This document shows positions 1-5,455 of a stretch of DNA of 9,971 nt, piece after piece. The translations under genes and the position numbers were made by a program. The DNA comes from RGIG8745 sp964554265 (lineage in GTDB: Bacteria > Bacteroidota > Bacteroidia > Bacteroidales > Bacteroidaceae). Where the stretch lies: positions 1-9,971 of the forward strand of contig CAZKOB010000134.1 of assembly GCA_964554265.1 (NCBI GenBank), read 5' to 3'. Position 1 is the stretch's first letter. Every line of letters begins with the position of its first letter. The notes under the pieces are model-generated. The model ran no database searches. It was not told the DNA's origin and worked only from the letters and a program-made list of their open reading frames with translations.

Positions 1-306
1 TAGCCGATGTTGTCATATTTTGGAGATGCATCCTGTACTTCAGTTAATGCTTACCCTAAAACAAGGTTTAACGGCCAAAACGGGGGAAATATCCGGACCA
101 AGGTGTGGCGAAGAAAAAATATTTCAGAAATTCACCCTGCTTCGGGCTTCATAGAATTCGATATTCCGGAAAAATATCGTAAGAGTTTTCATGATCCCCC
201 CCTAATACCATTATAAATCAAAAGTACATAAAAGGGTCGTTTGGCGAAACAAAAGATTTTGGTTGTTCCGGAACGTCCAATGGTATTTTTCCATTGGACG
301 ATATCT
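1..306. other. Left-edge region without a supportable gene
   Basis: No reading frame here looks like a recognisable protein. A plus-strand frame of 69 codons (7-216) is open, but its translation has no family character, signal peptide or domain motif, and its neighbours run the other way. The stretch does contain short symmetric sequences: a 7-bp inverted repeat (159-165 with 173-179), a 10-bp palindrome GTTCCGGAAC at 265-274, and the perfect hairpin described separately at 274-300. It may be the decayed edge of the pseudogene region to its right. Confidence 0.5.
274..300 (-). terminator. Perfect 10-bp hairpin after the TetR remnant
   Basis: CGTCCAATGG (274-283) pairs perfectly with CCATTGGACG (291-300) around a 7-base loop. 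It begins seven bases beyond the stop of the minus-strand TetR remnant, where a terminator is expected. No run of U follows the stem on the minus strand, and it abuts the palindrome GTTCCGGAAC. It may therefore be a weak or inactive terminator, or a protein-binding site. Confidence 0.4.
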
Positions 307-679
307 TCAGATAGAAACAACAATATCTTTAGGGATTCCTATATAATATGCTATCTTATCAACAGGAATATTATCTTTTTTCATTTTGACTATGGTATCG
401 ATATTCCCTTTGGTAAGGGAAGAAGGTGCAGGTGTAAATAAGATATCTGACAATTTGTCTATAGCCTTGATAATTTTTTGTCTGTCAGCTTCTATCTTTA
501 AATTGATTCCACTGAAAGTTGAAAGTTCATCATGCAGAATAAGGTAATATATACCTCCTATTATCAGTGCGGATATAGTTACAATGTCAAAATCCTTCAT
601 TTTCAATCAAATAGGTTGTGGCATTAATGATGCTTTCCTCTATGTCCTTTGCACTTCTCCGCTTTCTCCTCTCTTTCAT
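307..679 (-). pseudogene. Broken TetR/AcrR-type transcriptional regulator
   Basis: Two minus-strand frames together resemble a shortened TetR-family repressor. The first (679 to 587) encodes 30 residues, with AKDIEESIINATTYLIENEGF matching the start of a TetR DNA-binding domain (charged N-terminus, helix 1, then the E-x-G-F turn), and stops at TGA right after GF. Removing one T from the TTTT run (plus-strand A at 589-592) joins it in frame to the second frame, giving GFDIVTISAL. That frame (ATG at 606, stop at 307) goes straight on to IIGGIYYLILHDELSTFSGI, typical of the C-terminal ligand domain of Bacteroidales TetR proteins, and to a helical tail. So the DNA-recognition helix and most of the ligand domain, usually around 100 residues or more, are missing. 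Read alone, the second frame would be a 99-residue protein with a hydrophobic N-terminal helix and may be annotated as hypothetical. It follows the broken aminotransferase by 24 bp, suggesting a former operon. The family call rests on remembered family patterns. Confidence 0.6.
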
Positions 680-703
680 TACTCTTGTTTTATTTTTAAA
701 TTC

Positions 704-1114
704 CTAATTTATATCATTGGGAGCATTGATTAAAGTGTCTGATTGTTCAACTTATGTGTAGCAAGAACACTAACCCTTAATCCGGCCTCTTTGGTTCTTA
801 CAGCCGGATATACAATTCCAATTGTAAAGATACCCTTTTTCAGTAACATTTCAGCTATTTTATAAACTTTTTTTATTATCCCTTATCATAACAGGAAAAA
901 TAAGGGGGGACAGATTTGCTATATCGTATCCTTCTTCTTTCAGCCGTTTTCTAAGATAATTCGTATCTTTCCAAAGTTTGATTCTTAATTTGTGGTTTTT
1001 TTTATAATCTCTGAAGCTTTTTAATATGGATGCTGCGATTTGTGAGGTTGGAGCCACTGAAAAAACATTACTATCCGCATAAAAATTCAAGTATTGTATT
1101 ATCTTCTTTGAAGT
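704..1114 (-). pseudogene. 3' fragment of a PLP-dependent alpha-oxoamine synthase-like aminotransferase, frameshifted
   Basis: Three successive minus-strand frames give the C-terminal domain of a fold-type I PLP enzyme of the AONS/KBL/serine palmitoyltransferase class. Frame one (about 1114 to 875) reads TSKKIIQYLNFYADSNVFSVAP and then LWKDTNYLRKRLKEEGYDI and PVMIRDN. It breaks in a 7-A run (plus-strand T at 868-874). Dropping one base continues into VYKIAEMLLKKGIFTIGIVYPAVR and GLRVSVLATH, where the Arg of LRVS is the substrate-carboxylate-binding residue in this family. A second shift near 750 leads to EQSDTLINAPNDIN and a TAG at 706-704, a natural C-terminus for the family. The N-terminal two thirds, including the PLP-binding lysine, are absent, so the fragment cannot be an enzyme. 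A TTG at 1090 lies inside the conserved region and is not a real start. The exact substrate class cannot be read from this fragment. With the TetR remnant it forms a decayed two-gene unit. Confidence 0.75.
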
Positions 1115-1161
1115 CGTAGATATTTTAAGTCTTGATTAGGAGGGGCACACACCAAAAACGT

Positions 1162-1908
1162 CTATTCAAAATAAAAAGAAATGACAATCATTTTTGAACG
1201 TGCTTTATCCACAGACTTAGTAAAAACGCCAAGAGTTTCGTCTGTAAGATCAGTACGGTTCTTTTCAATTATATTCATTAATCCATAGCAAAATTTTATC
1301 TCCGGGATGAACTTAAAGAAAGGGAGATAAAAATCACATCCAATCCCGACTTCAAGATAACAGTCAAAAGACTTCAAAAGCAAATTTTTCTGTTTCTTTA
1401 CCGTCAGATCAAGCATTGGGTCTATACCGCACATCATATATGGACGATAATTGTTAAAACGTTCCGCACTAAACTTCAAATCTATCGGAACCGATATATA
1501 AGTAGACTTTATGGTCTGATGGTCTGTCTCTCCGTTTAACTGATTTCTAAATGCAGCAGTCTTCGTACCAAAATGCATTGAAGGAACGACCCTTGCAGCA
1601 AGATGTTTTGTCAAATAAAGCTCCCCCAGAATACCCACACTGAATCCGGGGTCATAACTGCCTATATCCGTAAACCATTGATTTCCATTCTCATCAACAA
1701 ACCCATTATTTTGCAATTCCATATCCTGAAGGTGAACTCCGGCCATGAAACCATAGTGAATACGTCGCTGATCGATATACGGCCGATTCATGACCTTACG
1801 CACTTGAGCCGAAAGCGACGGACAGATGAACATAAGCATTACCATCATTGAATATACTACACAATATCCTTTTCTCACTCTCTTATATCCACTTTTATGT
1901 ATCCTCAT
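1162..1908 (-). CDS. porT: PorT-family outer-membrane beta-barrel protein
   Basis: The product is a 248-residue PorT-family protein. PorT is required for type IX secretion in Porphyromonas gingivalis, where it helps export and surface attachment of proteins carrying a C-terminal signal. Its exact biochemical role is not settled. The N-terminus has basic residues, a hydrophobic stretch (CVVYSMMVMLMFICPSLSA) and a likely cleavage before Gln, so it is exported. The body shows alternating strands of an 8-stranded-type barrel and family signatures RPYIDQRRIHYGF, DPGFSVGILGELYL, STYISVPIDLKFSAERF, GCDFYLPFF and the C-terminal strand KMIVISFYFE ending in an aromatic/acidic pair. ATG 1908 is chosen; TTG 1911 is in frame just before, and ATGs at 1848/1845 would remove the basic part of the signal peptide. 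There is no Shine-Dalgarno, as usual in this phylum. A terminator at 2015-2040 separates it from the unit upstream, so it probably has its own promoter within 1909-2014, though I see no clear -7 element. The family call is firm; participation in a working type IX system is inference. Confidence 0.85.
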   Translation of the reverse strand: MRIHKSGYKRVRKGYCVVYSMMVMLMFICPSLSAQVRKVMNRPYIDQRRIHYGFMAGVHLQDMELQNNGFVDENGNQWFTDIGSYDPGFSVGILGELYLTKHLAARVVPSMHFGTKTAAFRNQLNGETDHQTIKSTYISVPIDLKFSAERFNNYRPYMMCGIDPMLDLTVKKQKNLLLKSFDCYLEVGIGCDFYLPFFKFIPEIKFCYGLMNIIEKNRTDLTDETLGVFTKSVDKARSKMIVISFYFE

Positions 1909-2014
1909 CAAACAATTGTTTAAAGAATAAACGGTATAAACACTGTTTTATTGTCTCAACACAAAAAGCTTTTGATAGAATCTGAGCATCCGGTTCCAAA
2001 ACACTATACACAAA

Positions 2015-2040
2015 AAGGGCGGTCCACTATGGCCGCCCTT
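2015..2040 (-). terminator. Rho-independent terminator
   Basis: AAGGGCGG (2015-2022) pairs with CCGCCCTT (2033-2040). Two further G-C pairs can form inside if one base is bulged. On the minus strand the stem is followed by a run of five T. It lies about 35 bp after the stop of the 30-residue membrane ORF and before porT, so it ends the small-ORF transcript. Confidence 0.8.
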
Positions 2041-2075
2041 CCATTTTATCTATGTTTGCTTTGTTAGCCTTTCAG

Positions 2076-2168
2076 CTACTTGCTGTAATTCAATATAGCG
2101 AAATTGCTTATAACAAAGAGAGAACCTATGATACCGTAAACTATTAATGTAACTCCTAACATAATCAT
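2076..2168 (-). CDS. Candidate 30-residue single-span membrane protein
   Basis: ATG at 2168, TAG at 2076. The product begins MIMLGVTLIVYGIIGSLFVI and ends SNFAILNYSK: one uninterrupted hydrophobic helix of about 22 residues with small residues (G5, G12, G15, S16) and a polar tail with a terminal Lys. This is the look of bacterial one-helix accessory subunits, such as those attached to transporters or oxidases, but I do not recognise a family. An in-frame TAA lies two codons upstream, which fixes the start at 2168 or at the second ATG at 2162. The support is its position: it sits between a sigma-54-like promoter and a clean terminator, in a transcript that would otherwise carry nothing but a 24-codon ORF. 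A chance ORF in a non-coding RNA remains possible. Confidence 0.45.
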   Translation of the reverse strand: MIMLGVTLIVYGIIGSLFVISNFAILNYSK

Positions 2169-2192
2169 CCATTTTTAAAGTTCATAACTCTG

Positions 2193-2267
2193 TTAACTCT
2201 CGCTCTTGTGAATGTCCTCCGCATCAGCTTTATTTTCTCCTTTCTTATTAGCTTCAGCTTCTGTCAT
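2193..2267 (-). CDS. Candidate 24-residue hydrophilic peptide
   Basis: ATG at 2267, TAA at 2193. The peptide, beginning MTEAEANKKGENKADAED, is almost entirely charged and small residues with no hydrophobic core, so it would be soluble and probably disordered. It precedes the membrane ORF by 24 bp on the same predicted transcript. The sigma-54-like element at 2282-2296 would start transcription only a few bases before this ATG, so translation would be nearly leaderless. It could be a real small protein, a leader peptide or chance. Confidence 0.25.
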   Translation of the reverse strand: MTEAEANKKGENKADAEDIHKSES

Positions 2268-2281
2268 TCACTTAATTAAGT

Positions 2282-2296
2282 ACAAAAAACGTGCCA
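2282..2296 (-). promoter_or_regulatory. Sigma-54 (-24/-12)-like promoter
   Basis: On the minus strand the sequence is TGGCACG, four T, then TTGT. The sigma-54 consensus is TGGCACG-N4-TTGC, so the -24 half (plus-strand 2290-2296) is a perfect match and the spacing is exact. Only the last base of the -12 half deviates. Transcription would begin near 2270 and run into the two small ORFs and the terminator at 2015-2040. Such a promoter would need an enhancer-binding ATPase encoded elsewhere. It lies between katA and the small ORFs, so it does not serve katA. Confidence 0.5.
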
Positions 2297-2370
2297 AAAG
2301 CAAAATCAGCAAATTGTCATATTTTATAACATAAAAGCTGACATATTTGTTCAAAAACAAATTACATTTC

Positions 2371-3885
2371 TCATTTCACATGCTGTTTTGTCACTTCCAG
2401 ACGCTCTTGTTCTGTCATACCGGCAAGACGCTCAACCTCTGCCATATCAAATCCTAAAGCAACAGCAAGACGTGTCCCATATTCACGATCCGCAAGATAA
2501 CAATGTGCCACATGACGATATTTAATGTTATCCGTCACCGGCATGATGTCTGCAACGGTATTCTTAATGAGCAAATTGCGTTTATCCTCCGTCATAAGCC
2601 GATAAAGATCTCCCGGTTGCCGGAAACAATCATCGGTACGGTCTGCGTATTGGTCATATCTCATCGCCTCACCATCAACAGGCGAATCCATATATGCCAG
2701 ACCATTCTTGGTATGCCATTCGCCAATGCCATTAGGGAAATACCCCTTGGTAGAACCGGAATTTCCATCTACCCTCATTTGTCCGTCGCGATGATAGCTG
2801 TGAACAGGACAATGAGGACGATTCACCGGAATCTGGTCGTGGTTGACCCCAAGACGATAGCGCTGGGCATCACCATAAGAGAAAAGACGGCCTTGAAGCA
2901 TCTTGTCAGGTGATAAGCCTATTCCCGGAACAATGTGTGCAGGTGAAAAAGCCGCTTGCTCAACATCTGCAAAGTAGTTATCAGGATTACGATTGAGTTC
3001 GAGCACCCCTACCTCTATCAAAGGGAACTCCGCATGCCGCCATACTTTTGTCAAATCGAAAGGATTTTCATAATAATCATGCGCCTGTTCTTCAGTCATA
3101 ATCTGAAAGTACAATGTCCATTTTGGAAAATCTCCACGTTCAATCGCTTCATAAAGATCACGCTGACTGCTTTCACGATCTTTTGCCACAATAGCTTCCG
3201 CTTCCTCATCGGTAAGATTCTTTATGCCCTGTTGAGTACGAAAATGAAATTTGCACCACACCCTTTTTCCTTCGGCATTGATAAGACTATAAGTATGCGA
3301 CCCAAAGCCATGCATATGCCGGTATGAAGCAGGGATTCCTCTGTCAGACATAACAATCGTGACTTGATGAAGAGCCTCCGGAAGCATCGTCCAGAAGTCC
3401 CAGTTATTCTGCTTGGAACGCATATTTGTTTTAGGATCACGCTTTATTGCATGATTAAGATCCGGAAACTGCAAAGGATCACGCAGAAAAAACACAGGAG
3501 TATTATTTCCTACCAAATCCCAATTACCTTCATCTGTATAGAACTTGATGGCAAAGCCTCTGATATCACGTTCCGCATCAGCTGCACCCCGTTCTCCCGC
3601 TACAGTCGAAAAGCGGACAAACACTTCTGTCTTCTTTCCTATTTCAGAAAAAAGATCGGCGCATGTATACCGGGTTACATCATGTGTTGTCGTAAAATGT
3701 CCAAAAGCACCACTGCCTTTAGCATGCATTCTTCTTTCCGGTATAACCTCCCGGTCAAAATGGGCCAATTTCTCCATCAACCACATATCCTCCATCAGTA
3801 AAGGTCCCCGGCTACCTGCTGTCAGAGAATTTGTATTATTCTTCACAGGTGCTCCTACTTCATTTGTCAAATGCTTCTTTTCCAT
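2371..3885 (-). CDS. katA: Haem catalase
   Basis: A 504-residue monofunctional catalase, converting hydrogen peroxide to water and oxygen in the cytoplasm. It has the size of small-subunit clade catalases and looks full length. The catalytic His54 lies in RRMHAKGSGAFGHF, the distal-pocket Asn127 in DLVGNNTPVFFLRD, and the haem-ligand Tyr337 in GRLFSYGDAQRYRLG; their spacing matches that of the well-studied bovine enzyme at the first two sites. Other conserved stretches are VRFSTVAGERGAADAERD and SYRHMHGFGSHTYSLIN. The C-terminus (about 400-504) is the usual helical domain. There is no signal peptide. ATG 3885 fits the usual catalase N-terminus, which begins MEKKHLTNEVGAPV. The upstream 75 bp is AT-rich and must hold the promoter, and beyond that begins the repeat-rich gene-free region. 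In anaerobic Bacteroidales catalase supports aerotolerance and is often under OxyR control, but no operator is evident to me here. No terminator directly follows its stop. Confidence 0.98.
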   Translation of the reverse strand: MEKKHLTNEVGAPVKNNTNSLTAGSRGPLLMEDMWLMEKLAHFDREVIPERRMHAKGSGAFGHFTTTHDVTRYTCADLFSEIGKKTEVFVRFSTVAGERGAADAERDIRGFAIKFYTDEGNWDLVGNNTPVFFLRDPLQFPDLNHAIKRDPKTNMRSKQNNWDFWTMLPEALHQVTIVMSDRGIPASYRHMHGFGSHTYSLINAEGKRVWCKFHFRTQQGIKNLTDEEAEAIVAKDRESSQRDLYEAIERGDFPKWTLYFQIMTEEQAHDYYENPFDLTKVWRHAEFPLIEVGVLELNRNPDNYFADVEQAAFSPAHIVPGIGLSPDKMLQGRLFSYGDAQRYRLGVNHDQIPVNRPHCPVHSYHRDGQMRVDGNSGSTKGYFPNGIGEWHTKNGLAYMDSPVDGEAMRYDQYADRTDDCFRQPGDLYRLMTEDKRNLLIKNTVADIMPVTDNIKYRHVAHCYLADREYGTRLAVALGFDMAEVERLAGMTEQERLEVTKQHVK

Positions 3886-3960
3886 AAATTAAAAGTTCAG
3901 ATTATATTGATTTATAGAAAAGAAACAACATTGGCATCAGATTTGTTCACGGCATAAAAA

Positions 3961-4026
3961 AGAGGCTGTCCAACAAGTTCTATTTTAATGATTCTACCCC
4001 TGTCAGAATGCACTCCGGCAGGGGTT
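3961..4026 (+). repeat. 66-bp repeat unit, copy A, with hairpin
   Basis: It begins AGAGGCTGTCC and contains a stem ACCCCTG (3996-4002) with CAGGGGT (4019-4025), extended by a G-U and a C-G pair. About five in six bases match copy B at 5301-5366 in the same orientation. On the plus strand the stem is followed by a T-rich run (4025-4032), so it could stop plus-strand transcription. On the minus strand it resembles one half of the larger terminator-like structure of copy B. Confidence 0.7.
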
Positions 4027-4027
4027 A

Positions 4028-4120
4028 TTTTTCCTGAGTTCGTCATCATGTCACTCTGCTATGACATGCTTTATACCCACCTGCTCCGCTAAATTTTTCC
4101 TGACTTCGTCATCATGTCAC
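4028..4120 (+). repeat. 27-bp direct repeat pair, 66-bp period
   Basis: Positions 4028-4054 and 4094-4120 both read TTTTTCCTGA, then TTCGTCATCATGTCAC, differing at one base (G 4037, C 4103). A shortened inverted relative, CTGACGAAGTCAG, occurs at 5284-5296. I know no function for it. It adds to the mosaic, repeat-derived character of this spacer. Confidence 0.7.
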
Positions 4121-4280
4121 CCCAAACATACTCATCGAAGATTCTCGCTGTCCCTTGATAGCTTTTCATGTGCCTTTACGTCCTCATGAATCAGTTCGGT
4201 CATCCCCACTCCATGCCATCTATTTGTCATAAATTTGGGGCTTTTCCTGACAATCTGAAATGTTAAAATTCAAAGCTCCG

Positions 4281-4332
4281 AGAATCGCGTAAAATCGGCC
4301 GAACCTTACCAAAGTTCCGTTTACGCGATTCT
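4281..4332. repeat. 13-bp perfect inverted repeat (stem-loop 1)
   Basis: AGAATCGCGTAAA (4281-4293) is the exact complement of TTTACGCGATTCT (4320-4332). Inside the 26-base loop, GAACCTT and AAAGTTC can form a second stem with one mismatch, so the transcript would fold into a stacked 52-nt structure. A 6-bp stem, AAGGCC/GGCCTT, follows at 4333-4351. Neither is followed by a U run, so an ordinary terminator is unlikely. Confidence 0.7.
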
Positions 4333-4358
4333 AAGGCCATTTTCAGGCCTTGAATATC

Positions 4359-4411
4359 AAATGTAAAAATAATGTAATTTGCATTTCAAAAAGATACATT
4401 TATTTACATTT
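4359..4411. repeat. AT-rich imperfect inverted repeat (stem-loop 2)
   Basis: 4359-4376 (AAATGTA, A-rich centre, ATGTA) pairs with 4395-4411 (TACAT, T-rich centre, TACATTT) with one base unpaired, around an 18-base loop. It lies between two stronger stem-loops. The low complexity makes it weaker evidence on its own. Confidence 0.45.
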
Positions 4412-4441
4412 GTGTGTGCATCGCCCGAAAAAAGAGTACGC

Positions 4442-4523
4442 TGAAAATAAATGTCGTTCACCTTGAAAATGGTTTTAAAGTGCCTTCTAAAAAATTTTCC
4501 AAGGTGAACGACATTTATTTTCA
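4442..4523. repeat. 23-bp perfect inverted repeat (stem-loop 3) with a third half-copy
   Basis: 4442-4464 is the exact reverse complement of 4501-4523; the shared part includes GGTGAACGACATTTATTTT. With one bulged C the pairing extends by about six more bases (GAAAAT with ATTTTC), leaving a loop of roughly 23 bases. The motif AAGGTGAACGA recurs directly at 4501 and 4523, a 22-bp period, so the right arm is partly tandem. No coding frame explains it. Confidence 0.8.
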
Positions 4524-4921
4524 AGGTGAACGAGTTTGAAAATGTCCGTTTTTCGGAATAAAATCTGATATTGCACAAATTGATTTCTTAAAAAGAATAA
4601 ATTTATATTTTCAATGCCACGAAAAACAAAGATGGGTTTTGGTGGCGAAAAACAAGTGTATCGGCCAAGTATTTTTATAACTTACTGATTATCAGCATAT
4701 CCTATTTTTATTCTTACCTGTACCTTTTGTGCCTAAAACTGCGCAACTCTATTAAAATAGTATTTTACTGATTATCAATTACTTGTCAATAAAACTTCAA
4801 AAAATTAATGATTGAGTGGATATAAACAAATATTAATTATGTTAATAAAACTCCATCAGTTAAAAGTGGGGTTAGTGTCAAAAAGAAAGAAGAAATGTTT
4901 CTAAAAAAAACAGCAGCTTTT

Positions 4922-5131
4922 GCTTGTGTCTTCACAGACTCCTCCGTCGCTTCGCGCCACCTCCCCTAACTTAGGGGAGGTGCCAGGTTACTCAGCAGAT
5001 GTAAATGCTATCATGTTGTCAACCAGTAAGTTGACTCCCTATTGGCTTTTCAACGAGCAAGGTAACTAAGCTCCTCCCCTAAGTTAGGGGAGGTGGCGCG
5101 AAGCGACGAAGGAGTCTGTGAAGACGCAAGC
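4922..5131. repeat. Palindromic dispersed element, copy 1 (59-bp arms)
   Basis: The left arm (4922-4980) and right arm (5073-5131) are reverse complements over 59 bases with two mismatches, around a 92-bp core. Each arm ends in its own near-perfect palindrome, CCTCCCCTAA-C-TTAGGGGAGG, so either arm can also fold alone. A partial second copy at 9809-9971 shares the left-arm sequence and 52 identical bases (5039-5090 with 9917-9968). It is thus a dispersed repeat, of REP/MITE type in general form. A minus-strand frame through it (5050-5235) is very likely not a gene, since half of it is arm sequence. Confidence 0.85.
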
Positions 5132-5296
5132 TTTAAATCATCAAAATCACAAAAAGAAACCGTGAATACACCAGCAAAAAACAACAAGCCTAACATCCGA
5201 AGTGATTTTCGTCTGTCACCTAAAACCGCGAACATCAGAATTATGCCTATTTGAATTTAAGTACTTGTATATTTAACGTATTTCTGACGAAGTCAG

Positions 5297-5399
5297 AAAA
5301 AAAGGCAGTCTAATAAGTCTATTTTAAATGATTTTACCCCTGTCAGAATACGCTCTGGCAGGGGTAGTTTCTCATATTCGGAGACTTGTCAGACAGCCT
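5297..5399 (-). terminator. Large terminator-like stem-loop after the barrel gene (contains 66-bp unit copy B)
   Basis: On the minus strand, 5399-5382 (AGGCTGTCTGACAAGTCT) pairs with 5320-5303 over 18 bases with three mismatches, and a run of seven T follows (5303-5297). The interior holds a second stem, TACCCCTG with CAGGGGTA (5335-5342 and 5359-5366). It lies about 55 bp after the stop of the outer-membrane gene, at the expected end of the metG-pdxB-barrel unit. The interior plus one arm is copy B of the repeat at 3961-4026, so the terminator may derive from a mobile-element end. A palindrome TTTCTGAC-GAA-GTCAGAAA adjoins at 5281-5299. Confidence 0.6.
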
Positions 5400-5455
5400 C
5401 TTGTCCACAACAAAGATCCAAAAAGATACAAATTTTTTATTATCGGCAACAGTTC

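Larger units (their letters stand above)
3886..5455. other. 1.57-kb gene-free, structure-rich intergenic region
   Basis: No open frame here looks like a protein. The longest minus-strand frames (4357-4578 and 5050-5235) run across inverted repeats, and a 32-codon minus frame (4132-4230) has no recognisable family. What it holds instead, in order: katA's upstream sequence; a 66-bp repeat unit (3961-4026); a 27-bp direct repeat (4028 and 4094); four stem-loops (4281-4523); a very AT-rich 300 bp with two copies of ACTGATTATCA (near 4684 and 4768); a 59-bp-arm palindromic element (4922-5131); and a second 66-bp unit inside a terminator-like structure (5297-5399). The segment 3961-5401 begins AGAGGCTGTC and ends with its exact reverse complement. 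It is of insertion-sequence size but has no transposase and no visible target duplication. Confidence 0.6.

Noticed and set aside
7..216. A 69-codon plus-strand frame at the left edge
   Set aside because: Its translation has no motif, signal or domain, and the surrounding genes are all on the other strand. A faint likeness of its first residues to a TonB-receptor C-terminus is too weak to claim.
2371..3885. Several long plus-strand frames opposite katA, pdxB and metG
   Set aside because: They are antisense shadows of well-conserved genes; none has a plausible domain or start context.
3886..3960. OxyR or Fur-type operator before katA
   Set aside because: Expected from biology, but I could not see a convincing symmetric site or a good TAnnTTTG element in these 75 bases.
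4132..4230. A 32-codon minus-strand frame beginning MTNRWHGVGMTELIHEDVKA
   Set aside because: It looks protein-like by eye but is short, has no context, promoter or recognisable family, and lies among repeats.
4357..4578. A 73-codon minus-strand frame in the katA upstream region
   Set aside because: It runs across both arms of a 23-bp perfect inverted repeat, has AT-driven composition (Phe, Lys, Asn) and no family character.
5050..5235. A 61-codon minus-strand frame with a hydrophobic N-terminus resembling a signal peptide
   Set aside because: Its C-terminal half is the translated arm and core of the palindromic repeat, it ends inside the element, and it is separated from any promoter or neighbour gene. 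Most likely a chance frame.
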